DNA of 64,000 bases from Hedera helix (taxonomy: Eukaryota > Streptophyta > Magnoliopsida > Apiales > Araliaceae): positions 7,728,577-7,792,576 of the forward strand of contig OX359270.1 of NCBI GenBank assembly GCA_947179155.2, given 5' to 3'. The position numbers and the translations under genes were made by a program. Below are positions 46,441 through 58,680 of this stretch, in pieces. Each line of letters starts with the position of its first letter. Positions within the stretch are counted from its first letter, which is position 1. The notes beneath the pieces are model-generated. The model did not search any database. It was not told the origin of the DNA and saw nothing but the letters and a program-made list of their open reading frames with translations.

Positions 46441-47001
46441 TTAATTGTTAATTAGCCCATGTGTACAACCTTTCCCTCTTTTGTTTTCATAAACTAGAGG
46501 AAATCTCATTATTTTATTGAATTCTTGTGGCATGAGATTTTATATATGTTGAAAGCCTTCATATTATTCTACTAATTTCATGATAAATTTGGATACTCGG
46601 ATACCAATAAAACTTTAGAAACTACAGACGCAACAATACCAAAATTAATCTCATTTTTCATTGGACAATATATACTTTATGTATATGCGCATGTTTTTCA
46701 GCAGGAATATCAAACTCTGTTTTCACAAAATAATATCACAATGAAAATCTATATGATCAAAAGTCGTAAAACTTCATACATGTGCGTAAATTGCCAATAA
46801 ATTATAGAAAATTTACCATAATTGAACTTAGTAGATACCAAAATCACCCATCTCTGTAATTACCAAAATAAATTCATAATAATTCTAAAAAAATTAGAAT
46901 TTGAAAACTCATTACCCTTATTACTGGTCATTGTTATTATTATGCTCGACATCTCTCCACATGTCAGAAGCTATATCAGTCCTCCATTCATTAGCATTCT
47001 C
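46441..47001. other. Non-coding 3' part of the Harbinger element
   Basis: AT-rich sequence between the terminal region and the transposase C-terminus. No partner ORF recognised. The plus-strand frame at 46822 is a chance ORF. Confidence 0.5.
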
Positions 47002-47985
47002 TCATTGTTGCTCTTGAGTTTCAAAAACGTGTTCCAAATTATCTCCTTGATTGACTGGTAACGCTGAAGATGGTGAAGACTCGTTATCTAGTTCAATAGG
47101 AAATTCATCTGAACGATACTCCTTACGAAGAAAATTGTGGAGTCCTACACAAGCTAGTACCAACTCTGCTTGAGTTTTATAAGGAAATGGAGGTGCAAAC
47201 TTGAAAATTGTGAATCTAGATTTAAATATACCAAATATCCTTTCAATTATGTTCCTTAAGGAAGCACGGCGAAGACTGAACAACTCAATTGCATTTTTGG
47301 GGTCACGACTTTGGCCAGCAAAATCTTGAAGATGATATCGAACACCTCAAAAAGGAGCTAAAACTTTGCGCCGATTTGGGAATCCACAATCCACTAAGAA
47401 AAATTTACCTAATTATACGTCATTTAAAAAATCACTATGAAATGTAGGATCTAATATCAAACAAGTAAAATGAAAAACAAAATAAATACATACATTGTGG
47501 CACTTTAAGTCCGTTCCTCCTTGTTAAAGCATCGCTTAACACTTTTGAATCATGAGCTGAACCCTCCTACCCACTAAGCACATATATGAATTCCAAATCA
47601 AAATTACAAACTGCTAATACATTCTGCGATATTTTTACATGACGATTACGATAGCTGCTTACATCACGTCCTTTTACCATTGTTAGAATGTGTGTACCAT
47701 CAATAGCTCCAATGCAATCCTTAAATAAATTAATAGACATTTTTTTTCAATATAATGGTGATAAATAACAACAACAAAAATGATAATAAGAAAATTTTCA
47801 TTACTTACCTTAAAGTAAGGAAAAAATCTTTTGTTTTCCCTTATTTTAGATGGTACTGTGGATCCAGGTTTAGCCATCAATTGAGGTGCTAGTATTAGAG
47901 CAAAATGGGATCGGCCAAAAGTCTCACGAGTTAAACAATATCGAGAATTGATTAATAATTCATTATCTCTTAAAACAAAGCAAAG
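47002..47985 (-). pseudogene. PIF/Harbinger transposase (DDE_Tnp_4), two introns, inactivated
   Basis: Three exons on the minus strand. Exon 47985-47809 encodes NELLINSRYCLTRETFG, then RENKRFFPYFK. After intron 47808-47720 (GTAAGT...AAG) comes DCIGAIDGTHI (first Asp), then SYRNRHVKISQNVLAVC and GSAHDSKVL (second Asp). After intron 47493-47409 (GTATGT...TAG) comes FFLVDCGFPN, LAPF, GVRYHLQDF, then LRRASLRNIIERIFGIFKSR with the catalytic Glu, and VLACVGLHNFLR. All three DDE residues are recognisable, but TAG (for Trp) before GSAHDS and TGA after LAPF break the frame. The N-terminus is missing, as is the Myb-like partner ORF. The transposase would cut and rejoin Harbinger ends. Confidence 0.88.
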
Positions 47986-47989
47986 AAAA

Positions 47990-48050
47990 AGTTTTAAAGT
48001 ATCTATTCAACCCCCATTTTAGATATCTTTCATGTCATTGGGAACTAATA
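47990..48050 (+). mobile_element. Remaining end of the SIRE 5' LTR
   Basis: ATCTATTCAACCCCCATTTT, then AGATATCTTTCATGTCATTG and GGAACTAATA, is the typical end of a SIRE/Maximus LTR just before the primer site. Only about 60 bp remain. Upstream is the Harbinger relic, so the rest was lost or displaced. Confidence 0.68.
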
Positions 48051-48052
48051 AT

Positions 48053-48072
48053 TGGTGTGTTAGAGCAGGTTC
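48053..48072 (+). promoter_or_regulatory. SIRE primer binding site (degenerate)
   Basis: TGGTGTGTTAGAGCAGGTTC compares with TGGTATCAGAGCAGGTTC of SIRE elements, with two extra bases and one substitution. Confidence 0.78.
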
Positions 48073-48107
48073 TCACATTTGAAACCTTACAAGCTTGAGT
48101 AGATCTA

Positions 48108-49151
48108 ATGGCACACAACAAGAACGGATCAGAACTCGGTGGAGGTAACAGACCACCAATGTGCAATAACGAAAAAATTGCTAACTGAAAAGTTCGTATG
48201 CAGGCTTACATAGATGCAATAGACGATGAGCTGTTCGAGACAGTACTTAATAGGCCAGTCGTACCAATGAAACTTGCATTAACAATTGAAGATCCAAACA
48301 AGCTAGTAGCAAAGAAAAGAGAATAATGGACTGACAACAAAAAGAAGGATGTTCAAAGAGACAAAAAGGTCAAAAACATCTTATTCCAATCTCTAGATGA
48401 TGAGTTATTTGAAAACGTTGTTAACTGTAAAACAGCTCAAGAAGTCTGGTAGACTCTGTTGATCATGCACGAAGGAACAAAAGAAGTCAGAGAAAATAAG
48501 CAATCACTGCTTATTCAACAATATGAAATGTTCACCCACATATCAGGGGAGAACATTACAAACACCTATGAGAGATTTAACTTGCTGCTAAACTCTCTCA
48601 GATTATTTGGAAAGGTCTACCCGAATAGAGATCTCATCATCAAATTCATGAGATATTTGCCAAGCAAATGGGATGCCAAAACCACAGTCATCCGGGAGTC
48701 AAAGAACCTGCACGAAATAACTGTACAACAGCTCTATAGAAATCTTCTTACCTACGAGCTGGAGCTGAATCAAAGGGCAGAGACCCTATTTGAGGGAAGA
48801 AAGAAAGAGAAGAACATTACTCTTAAAGCCACAACTTCAGTTCACCGAAGCAATCCTAAGGTTGATTCTGACTCTGATAAAGATGAATCAGATGATGATG
48901 AAGGAGTTGCCATGCTGGTCAGACAATTTAAAAGATTCATCAATAGGAACAAACCACATAAGTTCAAAAGCAACAGCAGCAAAGAACAAACAAATGACCT
49001 TTGCTACAATTACAAAAAGTCATGTCATTTCATTGCTAAGTGTCCAAAACCTTTAAGAGAAGAGCTGAGGAAGGACAGATCAAAAGCAAATCCAAAAAGA
49101 GAATTCAAGAGCTTCCACAAGCAAAAGAAGAAGAGGATTATCAAAGCTTAA
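48108..49151 (+). pseudogene. SIRE/Maximus copia gag
   Basis: A single frame from ATG 48108 to TAA 49149 with three internal stops: TGA in place of Trp before KVRMQAYIDAID, then TAA and TAG. Signature parts are VKNILFQSLDDELFENV, LLNSLRLFGKVYPNRDLIIK, an acidic DSDSDKDESDDDEG linker and a zinc knuckle read as CYNYKKSCHFIAKC. The second Cys of the knuckle is Tyr and the Gly is Cys, so it could not bind zinc normally. Gag would package element RNA. The stops are all explained by single C-to-T or G-to-A changes. Confidence 0.9.
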
Positions 49152-50000
49152 CTTCATCAAAGAAAAACCTTGCAAAGCATGTCAGCTTGGAAAGCAAACA
49201 AATACCTCATTCTAGAGTAAGACAGTCAACTCAAATGATAGAGCCCTTCAATTACTACACATGGATTTATTCGGGCCTATCCCAACTACAAGCCTTAGAG
49301 GAAAGAGATACTCTCTAGTGGTAGTAGATGACTACACTAGATATACATGGGTATTCTTTTTAAGCTCTAAAGATGAAACCATTTCATATCTTATCGAGCT
49401 CTTCAAACTAATCATGAATGAAAAAAGGCGAGAAGATCAAGGTCATTAGAAGTAATCATGGAAGAGAGTTCGACTTTTCAGATATAGACCAGTTCTGTGA
49501 AGAAAATGGAATCAATCACAACTTCTCAGCCCCAAGGACTCCTCAACAGAATGGAGTGGCAGAAAGGAAGAATAGGACTCTAATTGAAGTAGGAAGAACC
49601 TTCTAGCAGCAGCCTATCTTCCTGAGTATTTCTGGGCTGAAGCCATCAACACTTCATGTTACACCCAGAACAGGTCCCTCATACACTCAACATTAAAGAA
49701 GACTCCATAAGAATTGTGGAAAGGAAGAAAGCCAAACATAAGCTACTTTCATACGTTTGGTTGTCTATGTTATGTACTCAACAATGGCAAAAAGCATCTA
49801 ACCAAATTCCAGCCAAAATCAGATGAATGAATCTTCCTTGGCTATGCAACGGATAGTAGAGCATACAGAGTGTTCAACAAGGAATCCTTAACTGTTGAAA
49901 TATTTATCCATGTCACATTCGATGAATCAGATCCAGAAAAGAAAAGCTCATCACTCAACAATTCATCAGAAATAAACTCAACTATAGAAGAATTCAAAAT
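49152..50000 (+). pseudogene. SIRE integrase; protease missing
   Basis: Gag is followed within about 100 bp by integrase, so the roughly 100-residue protease with its DTG site is absent. Visible motifs: HMDLFGP (first Asp; one base out of frame with its neighbours), VVDDYTRYTWVFFL, IRSNHGREF (normally IRSDHG, so the second catalytic Asp is Asn), PQQNGVAERKNRTL (catalytic Glu), then YFHTFGCLCYVLNNGKKHL, FLGYATDSRAYRVFNK. A frameshift near 49410-49445 and several stops are present. Integrase would insert element DNA. This copy is inactive on two independent grounds. Confidence 0.88.
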
Positions 50001-50279
50001 CATAGAGTCGGACTTTACGATCATAGAACCAGCAACAGAAATTGTTGTGCAAGTAGAGAAAATCGTGGAGCTCACCACACCAGTCATTGATACTCTACGA
50101 TCAAACAAGCAGTTGATTTGGAGGAACTCAGACAAGAAGGCACCAGAACAGACGTTCCTAGCAGAATAAAGTGGACCAAAGATCACAATCAAGATCTAAT
50201 AATTGGAGATCTAAATACTGAAATCAAGACAAGAGCTGCAACTTCAAATGAATGATTTTACCTAAGCTTTCTCTCTCAA
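50001..50279 (+). pseudogene. Integrase-RT linker of SIRE
   Basis: Acidic, low-complexity polyprotein linker in broken frames (VEIFIHVTFDESDPEKKSSS upstream; RVPSRIKWTKDHNQDLIIGD-type sequence near 50150-50210 just before the RT). SIRE elements normally have such a hinge. Confidence 0.65.
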
Positions 50280-51812
50280 ATGGAACCCAAAAAGATCGAA
50301 GAAGCATTAGGAGATTCAAGTTGGATAGAGGTCATGCAAGAAGAGCTAAATCAATTTGAAAGGAGCAAAGTTTGGAGATTAGTTGTCAGACCTCAGCATA
50401 AACCAGTCATTGGCACCAAATGGATTTTCAGAAACAAGATGGATGAAAATGGTGTGATTACAAGGAACAAATCAAGACTGGTGGCCAAAGGCTATTCTTA
50501 AGAGGAAGGAATTGACTACAATGAGACCTTTGCTTCAGTTGTCGTATTGGAAGCCACAAGGATTTTTCTTGCCCATTCTGCATACATGAAATTTAAAGTC
50601 TTCCAAATGGATGTCAAGAGTGCATTTTTGAATGGAGAACTTCAAGAAAAAGTCTACGTGAAACAATCTACAGGTTTTATCAATCCAACCTTTTCAAATT
50701 ATGTTTATAAATTAGATAAAGCCTTATATGGTCTAAAACAAGCACTCAGAGTATGGTATGAAACCTTAACTAACTTTTTTATTGAAAAAGGATTTACTAG
50801 AGGAAGAGTAGATACTACCTTATTTTTGAGAAAACATAAGGATAAAATACTGCTAGTTCAAATTTATGTAGATGATATCATATTTGGTTCTTCGGATAAA
50901 AAATTATGTGAAAGGTTTGCCAAGCTTATGCAGAGTAAGTTTGAGATGAGCATAATGGGAGAACTTAACTTCTTCTTAGGACTTCAAGTAAAACAAACTG
51001 ATGAAAACATCTTCATAAACCAAGCCAAGTACATCAAAGATTTACTAAAGAAGTATGGTATGGAATCTGCAACCATCATGAAAACTCCTATGCCACTTGC
51101 CACTAAGCTTGACAAAGATGAGAATGGTAAAAACACTGATATTACTCAGTATAGAGGTATGATATTCTCACTCTTATACCTAACTGTTAACCGGCCAAAT
51201 ATAATGTTTGTTACATGCATATGTGCTAGATTTCAGGCTAACCCTAAAGAGTCTCATCTAATAGCCGTGAAAAGAATTTTTAAATATCTTAAAGGAACTC
51301 CAAATTTGGGATTATGGTATCCCAAGGAGTCTTCCTTTAATCTAATAGGATATTCAGATGCTGAGTATGCAGGATTCAAAATAGACAGAAAGAGCACAAG
51401 TGGTACTTGCCAGATGTTAGGCAGCAGACTTGTCTCTTGGTTCAGTAAGAAGCAAAACTCAGTATCCACATCAACTGCAGAAGCTGAATATATAGCCGCA
51501 AATAGCTACTGTGCACAAATACTATGGATGAAGACTCAGCTTACAGATTATGGTTTTGAGCTTAACTTTATCCCTATATATTGTGATAATACTAGTGCAA
51601 TTGCCAAAACTCATAACCCTGTTATGCATTCAAGAACTAAGCACATAGACATAAGATATCATTTCATTAGGGATCATGTACAAAATGGTAATATATTACT
51701 TCACTATATCCCAACTGAAGATCAACTGGCAGATGTATTTACAAAACCTTTAGATGAATCACAATTCAATAAACTAATAAGTGAGTTAGGAATGTTAAAT
51801 CTAGACTCTTGA
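50280..51812 (+). pseudogene. SIRE reverse transcriptase and RNase H
   Basis: One frame with a single internal stop (TAA after LVAKGYS, where CAA/Gln is usual) and otherwise open from 50280 to TGA 51810. RT motifs: W..AM-like WIEVMQEELNQFERSKVW, VIGTKWIFRNK, FQMDVKSAFLNG, ALYGLKQA and catalytic YVDDIIFGSS, then FFLGLQV. RNase H motifs: GYSDAEYAG, DRKSTSGTC, STAEAEYIAA, YCDNTSAI and HSRTKHIDIRYHFIRD, ending DVFTKPLDESQFNKL. The protein would copy element RNA to DNA and degrade the template. This is the best preserved coding sequence in the window and a young-looking part of the element. Confidence 0.95.
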
Positions 51813-51869
51813 TATATATCATGTCTTTAGAAGTTACTAACACTACAGGGAGAAAAAGTTTTTCAAAAT

Positions 51870-52110
51870 ACAAATCGTAGAGCCCACTCAACGATCGTCA
51901 ATCCAAGGATTGTAGAGTACACTTCAAATTATAGAGCCCACTCAAATATCGTTAAGCCAAGGATCGTAGAGTACACTACAAATCATAGAGCTCACTCAAC
52001 GGTTGCCAAGATAAGGATCGCAAAGTACATCACAGTCGTAAAGCTAACTCAACGACCGTCAAAACAAAAGATCGTTGTGTCAAGAAGGATCGTAAAGCTC
52101 AGGGGGAGAC
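51870..52110 (+). repeat. 54-bp tandem repeat upstream of the env-like ORF
   Basis: Four to five units spaced 54, 54 and 53 bp (anchor TAGAGCYCACTC at 51878, 51932, 51986, 52039). Each has a second half AAGGATCGTAGAGTACAC. It lies in the spacer between the pol stop and the env-like ORF. A 54-bp array with the same CGTAGA word recurs in the 3' LTR (63861 on). Confidence 0.88.
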
Positions 52111-52334
52111 AAAGGGAAAAATGATCATCAACCAATTAAAAGTGCTCCTATCAAAACTTGACACTCGTCTCAGCAAACATAGAGGGAAGTTTTAAATACT
52201 TTGAAAACTGTGCATCGTTCATTATTCTTCAAAAATCAAAAACCTAAACCTCTTTATCTCTCTCTCAAAAATCCAGAACCCTAAAGTTTCAATACTCAGT
52301 TAAATCATTCTTCCTATTTTAGAAAAATAATCAA

Positions 52335-53649
52335 ATGGCCCCTGCTCAAGTCATTTCTGGAAACGAACTGAACTTCGAAGCCTTCACAACAGCAGATAAA
52401 CAGTACCGGAGGATAATCCATTTGCTAGAAAGGGCTGGCCTTCGATAAGCCTTGGGAACAAACACAAGAGTCCTATCAAAGCTAGTTCGAGAATTCTATA
52501 CGAATGGAACCTATGTAAATAGAACCCTAACCACCACGATTAGAGGGGTTCAGTTCAACCTCACCTCTGAAGAAATAAACCTAGCCCTAAGTTTCAAGCA
52601 TGGGGGTCTCACGACTCTCAATATGGTGAGCACAGAAGAGGGCCTAAGAATGATGTACCACAAAAAGAATCCGGAGTTGAGATTGAAGAAGAAAGAATTT
52701 CCTCAGAAGTATGTGTTTCTGGCTAACATCATTGGAAAGTGCCTCCTCTGTAAAGACTCAGCTCACGACTCCGTCAGCGAGATCTAGCTGAAAATAATGA
52801 CAGCCATAGTGAAGAAGATGAACATCGAATTTGGCTCCTTACTTGTAGAATGGATCGACAACTGGATCCTAAATGCAGAAAAGGCAAAGGGGGCCAGAAA
52901 AATGCTCTATGGGAGGTTCATCAGCATTCTCCTTCAATTTATATTGGGGGAAAAGATAGAGCATGAAGAAGGAGAAGCGCTCAACGTTAACAAGAGGATA
53001 ACCCAGAGACTATTTGAAAACTGGAAGAGGAATCCAGTTGAGAATAGAAAACTATCCCGGTCAGGAGATAGTGAAGGAACGCAAAGTGGTGCAGGGCCCT
53101 CGTTATTGAAGAACATTTCTGCAGAAGCCGAATCTCATGAGGTCAGTAAGTAATCTCCTAGTCTAATCAAAAAAAGGAAAGGAAAGAAAGCACTTGAGAT
53201 TGAAGAACCTCAAGACTAATCAAATGAGGCCTTTGACATTGCTATTGAAGAGAAGGCTGCCTCAGAAGATGAAAATTCAGACAAGCAAAGGGAAATTCGC
53301 AGCAAGCATAAGGTTGAGGTTGTCACTTCAAAAGAGCCAAGACTAAAGAGAAGAAGGCTAGTGAAATTAGCTGGAAAAGGCTCAGTAACTGAGGGGGAGT
53401 TACATCAAAAATCTGACAATGCTCCAGTTGAGAGGGAGTCATTTGAAGTAGCTGAACCTATGGTTATTCAAACTGAGGGGGAGCCATCAATAGTTCCTGA
53501 GCCAGCAGATGCTCAGGCTGAGGGGGAGATTCAAGAAGACGTTTCAATTCCTTCAACCACAATGAATACTAATGAAGAGGATGACATCGAAGTAGTGGCA
53601 GTCGGAAGAAATAAACAGAGGCACCTCAACTACAACTGTCTGCTGAAGT
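52335..53649 (+). pseudogene. SIRE env-like ORF, 5' part
   Basis: ATG 52335 starts one frame with internal stops at about 52449, 52785, 53151 and 53217. Residues about 40-150 (VREFYTNGTYVNRTLTTTIR, GVQFNLTSEEINLAL) match the domain known as putative plant transposon protein, carried in the third ORF of SIRE/Maximus elements. The rest is hydrophilic with lysine-rich and acidic stretches, and repeats AEGEXXIVPEPADAQ-like segments (53470-53530). It is cut at 53649 by the outer solo LTR and continues in the same frame at 61985. Env-like is the usual name. I see no hard evidence of an envelope function. Confidence 0.82.
53645..53649 (+). repeat. Left target duplication of the outer solo LTR
   Basis: GAAGT, equal to 61980-61984. 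Confidence 0.93.
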
Positions 53650-55208
53650 TATAATGTCCTAGAATTTTTACGTCATTATCAATTAAAATATTAATTTAAT
53701 TTCTAACAAATTAGTTTTACGAGATTATTTAAATCTTTTTATGTGATTAATTGCTAGAATTAATTAAAGGGGGTCACTAATATGTTAATTAAATTAGTGA
53801 ACAAACCCTAAAATTTTAATATCAAAATAATTGTTAAGTTTCCTATTAATTAAATATTCAATTAAATTGAATATAATGAGTTAATTAAATTGATAAATTA
53901 ATTAATATGATTATTAATTAATGTGAACAATGTAAAATATTAATAATAATATTTATTAGTCCATTTAGTATTTTAACATTAATGTGTTAGAGTATTTAAT
54001 TAATTAATCAATTCAATTATTATTTAAATATGGATGGGATAATTAATGTGTAACAAAATTAATAACCAATCTTTTGGGTTATATTAATTAGTTCAATGTT
54101 AAATTAAATGGACTTGACTAAATAATAGTCCAAGTCATTTAATAGAAGCTCAATTGGTATTTTAAATAAAGTCCAAAGCTTGAGCCCAGTTGGAATATAT
54201 TTTATAACTATTATTATTTAAAAAGGTGAGCATGTGACAACTTTTTTGGGACAAGGAAATGGTCATCAGCCGTGTGCTAGGAGAGAAAGAGGGTGAATTG
54301 ATATTTTTCTTATTTTATTTTTTATTTATTTAAATATTAGGTTGTTTGTTTGGTTTTGTAGTACATGGACACCATCTCTCTTTTCACCTAATGTGTTTAG
54401 CTTGTGTAAGTATCCAATAGCTAGCATATGATGGTCTAGATTATTAGATATATTATGTGTATCTATTATTTTTCAAGTATACTTGCATTAGTAAGACATT
54501 GCACTTCATTTTGTTTTTCTAAGTCCAAAAGAGAGAGTGGAGAGAAAAAATTTAGTGAGAGCAAAATATTTGAGAGAGCAAGGATAAAGAAGGAGGAGGA
54601 GTTCATTTTGTTCGTGCCTTCAAACCTCACCACCTATTTTGGAAGAAAAAGAAAAATAGCCATTAAATCAAGGTAATGGTTATTTCAAATGTAGCTTTAT
54701 TTTTAAATTAAATAAATCATCATGTTAGTATAAACATGTTAGTATAGTTAGTAATGTGTATTAGTAATATTTAAGTCATGCTTGAGTTTAATATGCTTGG
54801 TTTGTATTTTGGTATATTTTGTATGCTAAAAAATGTGTTAGTAGTGTGTAAACAAGTCTTAAAATAATGACCAAAAATATTATTTATAATATTTAGATTT
54901 AATGTTCTAATATTATAGAACATTAAATCAAGAGAAAAATAAAGTTTGAATCACTCAAAATGGAGTTATACACAAAAAGTTATGATTTGTAGTAGTTTAT
55001 TTGGTATAATAATTTTTATGGAAAAAAATGGAATTAAATCATGGAAAATTAAATTTTCATGTTATAAATTGATATTAAGTGATTGATAATTTTTTTGGAT
55101 TTTTATTGAAGAGTTAAAACTTACTTGAAGGTATAATTTTTATTAAAGTGAGTATTTTTCGTAACACTGTAGACATTCTGCTTAGAAAAAAAAAGTATTG
55201 GTCGCGCA

Positions 55209-55213
55209 TTGCG
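55209..55213 (+). repeat. Left target duplication of the inner solo LTR
   Basis: TTGCG, equal to 59700-59704. Confidence 0.94.
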
Positions 55214-57587
55214 TGTAATATCCCGGATATTTGAATGAATTAGAAATAAAATATTTAATATTTAATATTTAATAAAAGTTGGAGTTTGATAACCTAGTAG
55301 TGATAGATAAATAGAGGTCCAAATTAAATTTAACGGACTAACTTAGATATGGTAATATCAAAATTTTTGATAAGTTAGCAAGTAAAGTGATAATTCAATA
55401 AACTTGACTAACAGCAAGTCTAATTAAATTAAGAGAATTAATTAGTGGAGTTATGTAATTATGCGACGTGGTTGCATGTAAATTAAATATGTATTTATAT
55501 GAATATATATATATATGCGTGCACATTTAGTAACATAATTTAATGGTTACTTAAATTGTGATAAATAGATAGAATAATATTAAATTAATCCGAATTGAAT
55601 TAAAAGGTTTATTGTGGAATTAATTTATTCATTAATCAACAATTATGCAAATTGTTGATAAATTATTTGTGGGGAATAATTATGTAATTTATATAATTAT
55701 AAATTATATAAAGTAGTTGAATTAATTAAGGGAGATTAGTAATTGTATATTTGTACAACATTTAATTTCATATATATGTACATATATATAAAGGGATTAA
55801 ATAAATTAAGTAATTGAATATATTAAATGAATATATTCTATAATTAAATAAATCATTGTAAATGATCTATGAGAGTGAGAAATTTAATTATACAATTATT
55901 TGTGTAATATTAATTAAATAATTAAATAAATTATTTAAATAAGAAATTGAGTAAATATATTATTATTTCAATGTATTTTCGGGTAAATGGAATTATTTCC
56001 ATAATTGATGAGAAATGAATTATTTAATGTAAATGTATTAAATAATTTAATTTATGGCGTAAATAAAATATATTAAATTATATATTGTATTTATTTAAAT
56101 TTCATAATTTATTGTGAAATTTTTTTTGAGGTAAGGTGATGTGTATAAATAATATATATAGATTATATATATTATTATTAGCAAACACACTCTAAAGTTT
56201 TAATATCAAAATAATTGACAAGTTGTCATTAATTAAATATTCAATTAAATTGAATATAATGAGTGAATTAAATTTTTATAAATTAATTAATATGATAATT
56301 AATTAATGTAAATAATATAAAATATTATTAATAATATTATTAGTCCATTTAGTAATTTAATATTAATGGGTTAGAGTATTTAATTAATTAATCAATTCAA
56401 TTATTATTTAATTATGGATTGGATAATTAATGTGTAACAAAATTAATAATTAATCATTTGGGATATAATTAAATAGCCCAATGATAAATTAAATGGACTT
56501 GACAATTTAGTAGCCCAAACAAGTTAATTAGAGCCCAATTGGTATTTTAAATTAAAGCCCAATGATTGGCCCACTTGAAAAATACTTAATTAAACTATTA
56601 TTTATTAAAAAGTGGCATGTGACTAACATTTTGGGACAAATATTTGTGCATTGCCGGCAAGGAGAGGAGAGAGATGATGAAATTGATTGTTAATTGATTT
56701 TTATTTTTCTTTTAATTAATTAAAAGGATTGCTTGTTTTATTTTCAAAGGACATGAGCATCATTCTTCTTTTCACCCACTTTGTCCTTAGCTAAAATTCT
56801 TGCACAAGTCTCCAACCACTCTCATGATGGTAAATTTTAATAGATATAGAATTTATATCTATCCAAATTGTAAGTATACTTACAATTTAGGAGTTTTGTT
56901 ATTCATTTTCTATCTTTCATCTTCTAAGTCTTGAGAGCAAAATATTGAGAGGATAAATATTTGTGAGAGATTTTGGGTGGAGCTTCAAGGAAGAAGAAGA
57001 AAGCATAAGTTAGTTCATGACATTCACAACCCATTTTGGAAGAAAAATGAAGATAGCCATTAAAATGAGGTAATGATTATTTTAAATGTAGTTTGTTTTT
57101 AAATTAAATAAATTATCATGTTAGTATAAACATGTTAATATAGTTAATAATGTGTAGTGGTAATATTTATGCCATGCTTGAGTTTAATATGCTTGGTTTG
57201 TATTTTGGTATATTTTATATGCTAAAATATGTATTTAATAGTGTGTAAATAAGTTTTAGAATTTATGTCCAAAAATATTTTTATAAAACTTAGATTTAAT
57301 GTTATAATATTATAGAACATTAAATCATGAGAAAAACAAAGTTTGAATCACTCAAAATGGAGTTATACACAAAAAGTTTTGATTTGTGGTAGTTTATGTG
57401 ATGTAAAAATTTTTATAAATTTTTTTAATATTAAATCATGAAAAATTAAATTTTCATGTTATAAATTGATATTAAGTGATTGGTAATTTTTTCGGATTTT
57501 TAAAGCTTACTTGAAGGTATAATTTTTATTAAAGTAGTGTATTAAAACTACTATTCACAATCTACTAAGGGGAAAAAAAAAGGGGGT

Positions 57588-57760
57588 TCCGCGCAATGCG
57601 CGCGACCCTGTTCACTGTCGGTCGCGGACCGAAAAACGACGTCGTTTTGGTGTATAAGAAATTTCTTCCGCGCGCTATGCGCGGAAGCCAGCTCGGTGCC
57701 CATAAAACGGCACCGTTTGGGACCAAACTTTGTCGGTGCGCGCAATGCGCGGTAACAGAT
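57588..57760 (+). repeat. CpG-rich palindromic block of the inner LTR
   Basis: Three copies of CGCGCNATGCGCG (57590, 57669, 57737), spaced about 70-80 bp, within a block full of CG dinucleotides (CGACGTCGTTTT, AAAACGGCACCGTTT). The surrounding kilobases are strongly AT-rich. The outer LTR has the same block at 59700-59860 (GCGCGTTACGCGC, CGCGCAATGCGCG). Confidence 0.8.
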
Positions 57761-57974
57761 TTTTTGCCGGAAATTACGATACTGCCCCTCCGTCCGATTT
57801 TCTGTTTAATTACGAAATTGCCATCGGTCCGGTTTTTCAGTTTATTTACGATTTTGCCATTCTGGATAATTTAAATTAATTTAAATGTTTTAAAAATTAA
57901 TTTAAAATTATAACAAAAATATTAATAATACAAAAATGATATTTAGGTATTGAATATTATATTTTTCAAATATA

Positions 57975-58180
57975 ATAAGTATTTAGGATTAATATTTAAA
58001 TGTTGTAAATATTAATCTAGTTAGTTTAATATTATATTTTTTTTTTAAATATAATAAGTATTTAGGATTAATATTTAAATGTTGTAAATATTAATCTAGT
58101 TAGTTTAATATTATATTTTTTTAAATATAATAAGTATTTAGGATTAATATTTAAATGTTGTAAATATTAATCTAGTTAAT
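57975..58180 (+). repeat. 85-bp tandem triplication
   Basis: Three copies of a segment with AATATAATAAGTATTTAGGA, TTAATATTTAAATGTTGTAA and ATATTAATCTAGTTAG. Two of them are nearly identical. The outer LTR has only one diverged copy (about 60040-60070). Confidence 0.82.
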
Positions 58181-58194
58181 ATTATATCTTCTGA

Positions 58195-58680
58195 ATTTAT
58201 GATTAAACTAATTATTATTTAATTAATATTAAATAATAAACAAGGATGATAAATTAATTAATTATTATTTAATTACTATTAAATAATAATTAAAGACAAC
58301 TAAGATTGATTATTTAATTATTTATTATTTGATTAACTTTAAATAATAAATAAATTTAGTTAGTTATTATTTATTATTAAATAATAACTAATGATATTTG
58401 AGTATTTACTATATAATTTTATTATTTATTATTTAATTAACTTTAAATAATAAATGAATCTAGTTAATTAGTTATTATTTATTATTAAATAATAACTAAA
58501 GATATTTGATTATTTTTAATATAATATAATTATTTATTATTTGATTAATTTTAAATAATAAATAAATCTTGTAAGTTATTATTTATTATTAAATAATAAC
58601 TAAAGGTAGTTAATTACTTACTATTTAATTAATGATAAATAGTAATTAAATGAAATTAGATTTAATGGAATAAAGAAAGT
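58195..58680 (+). repeat. AT palindrome array of the inner LTR
   Basis: About seven units of 60-75 bp with TATTATTTAATTAATATTAA or TATTATTAAATAATAA palindromes. Confidence 0.75.
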
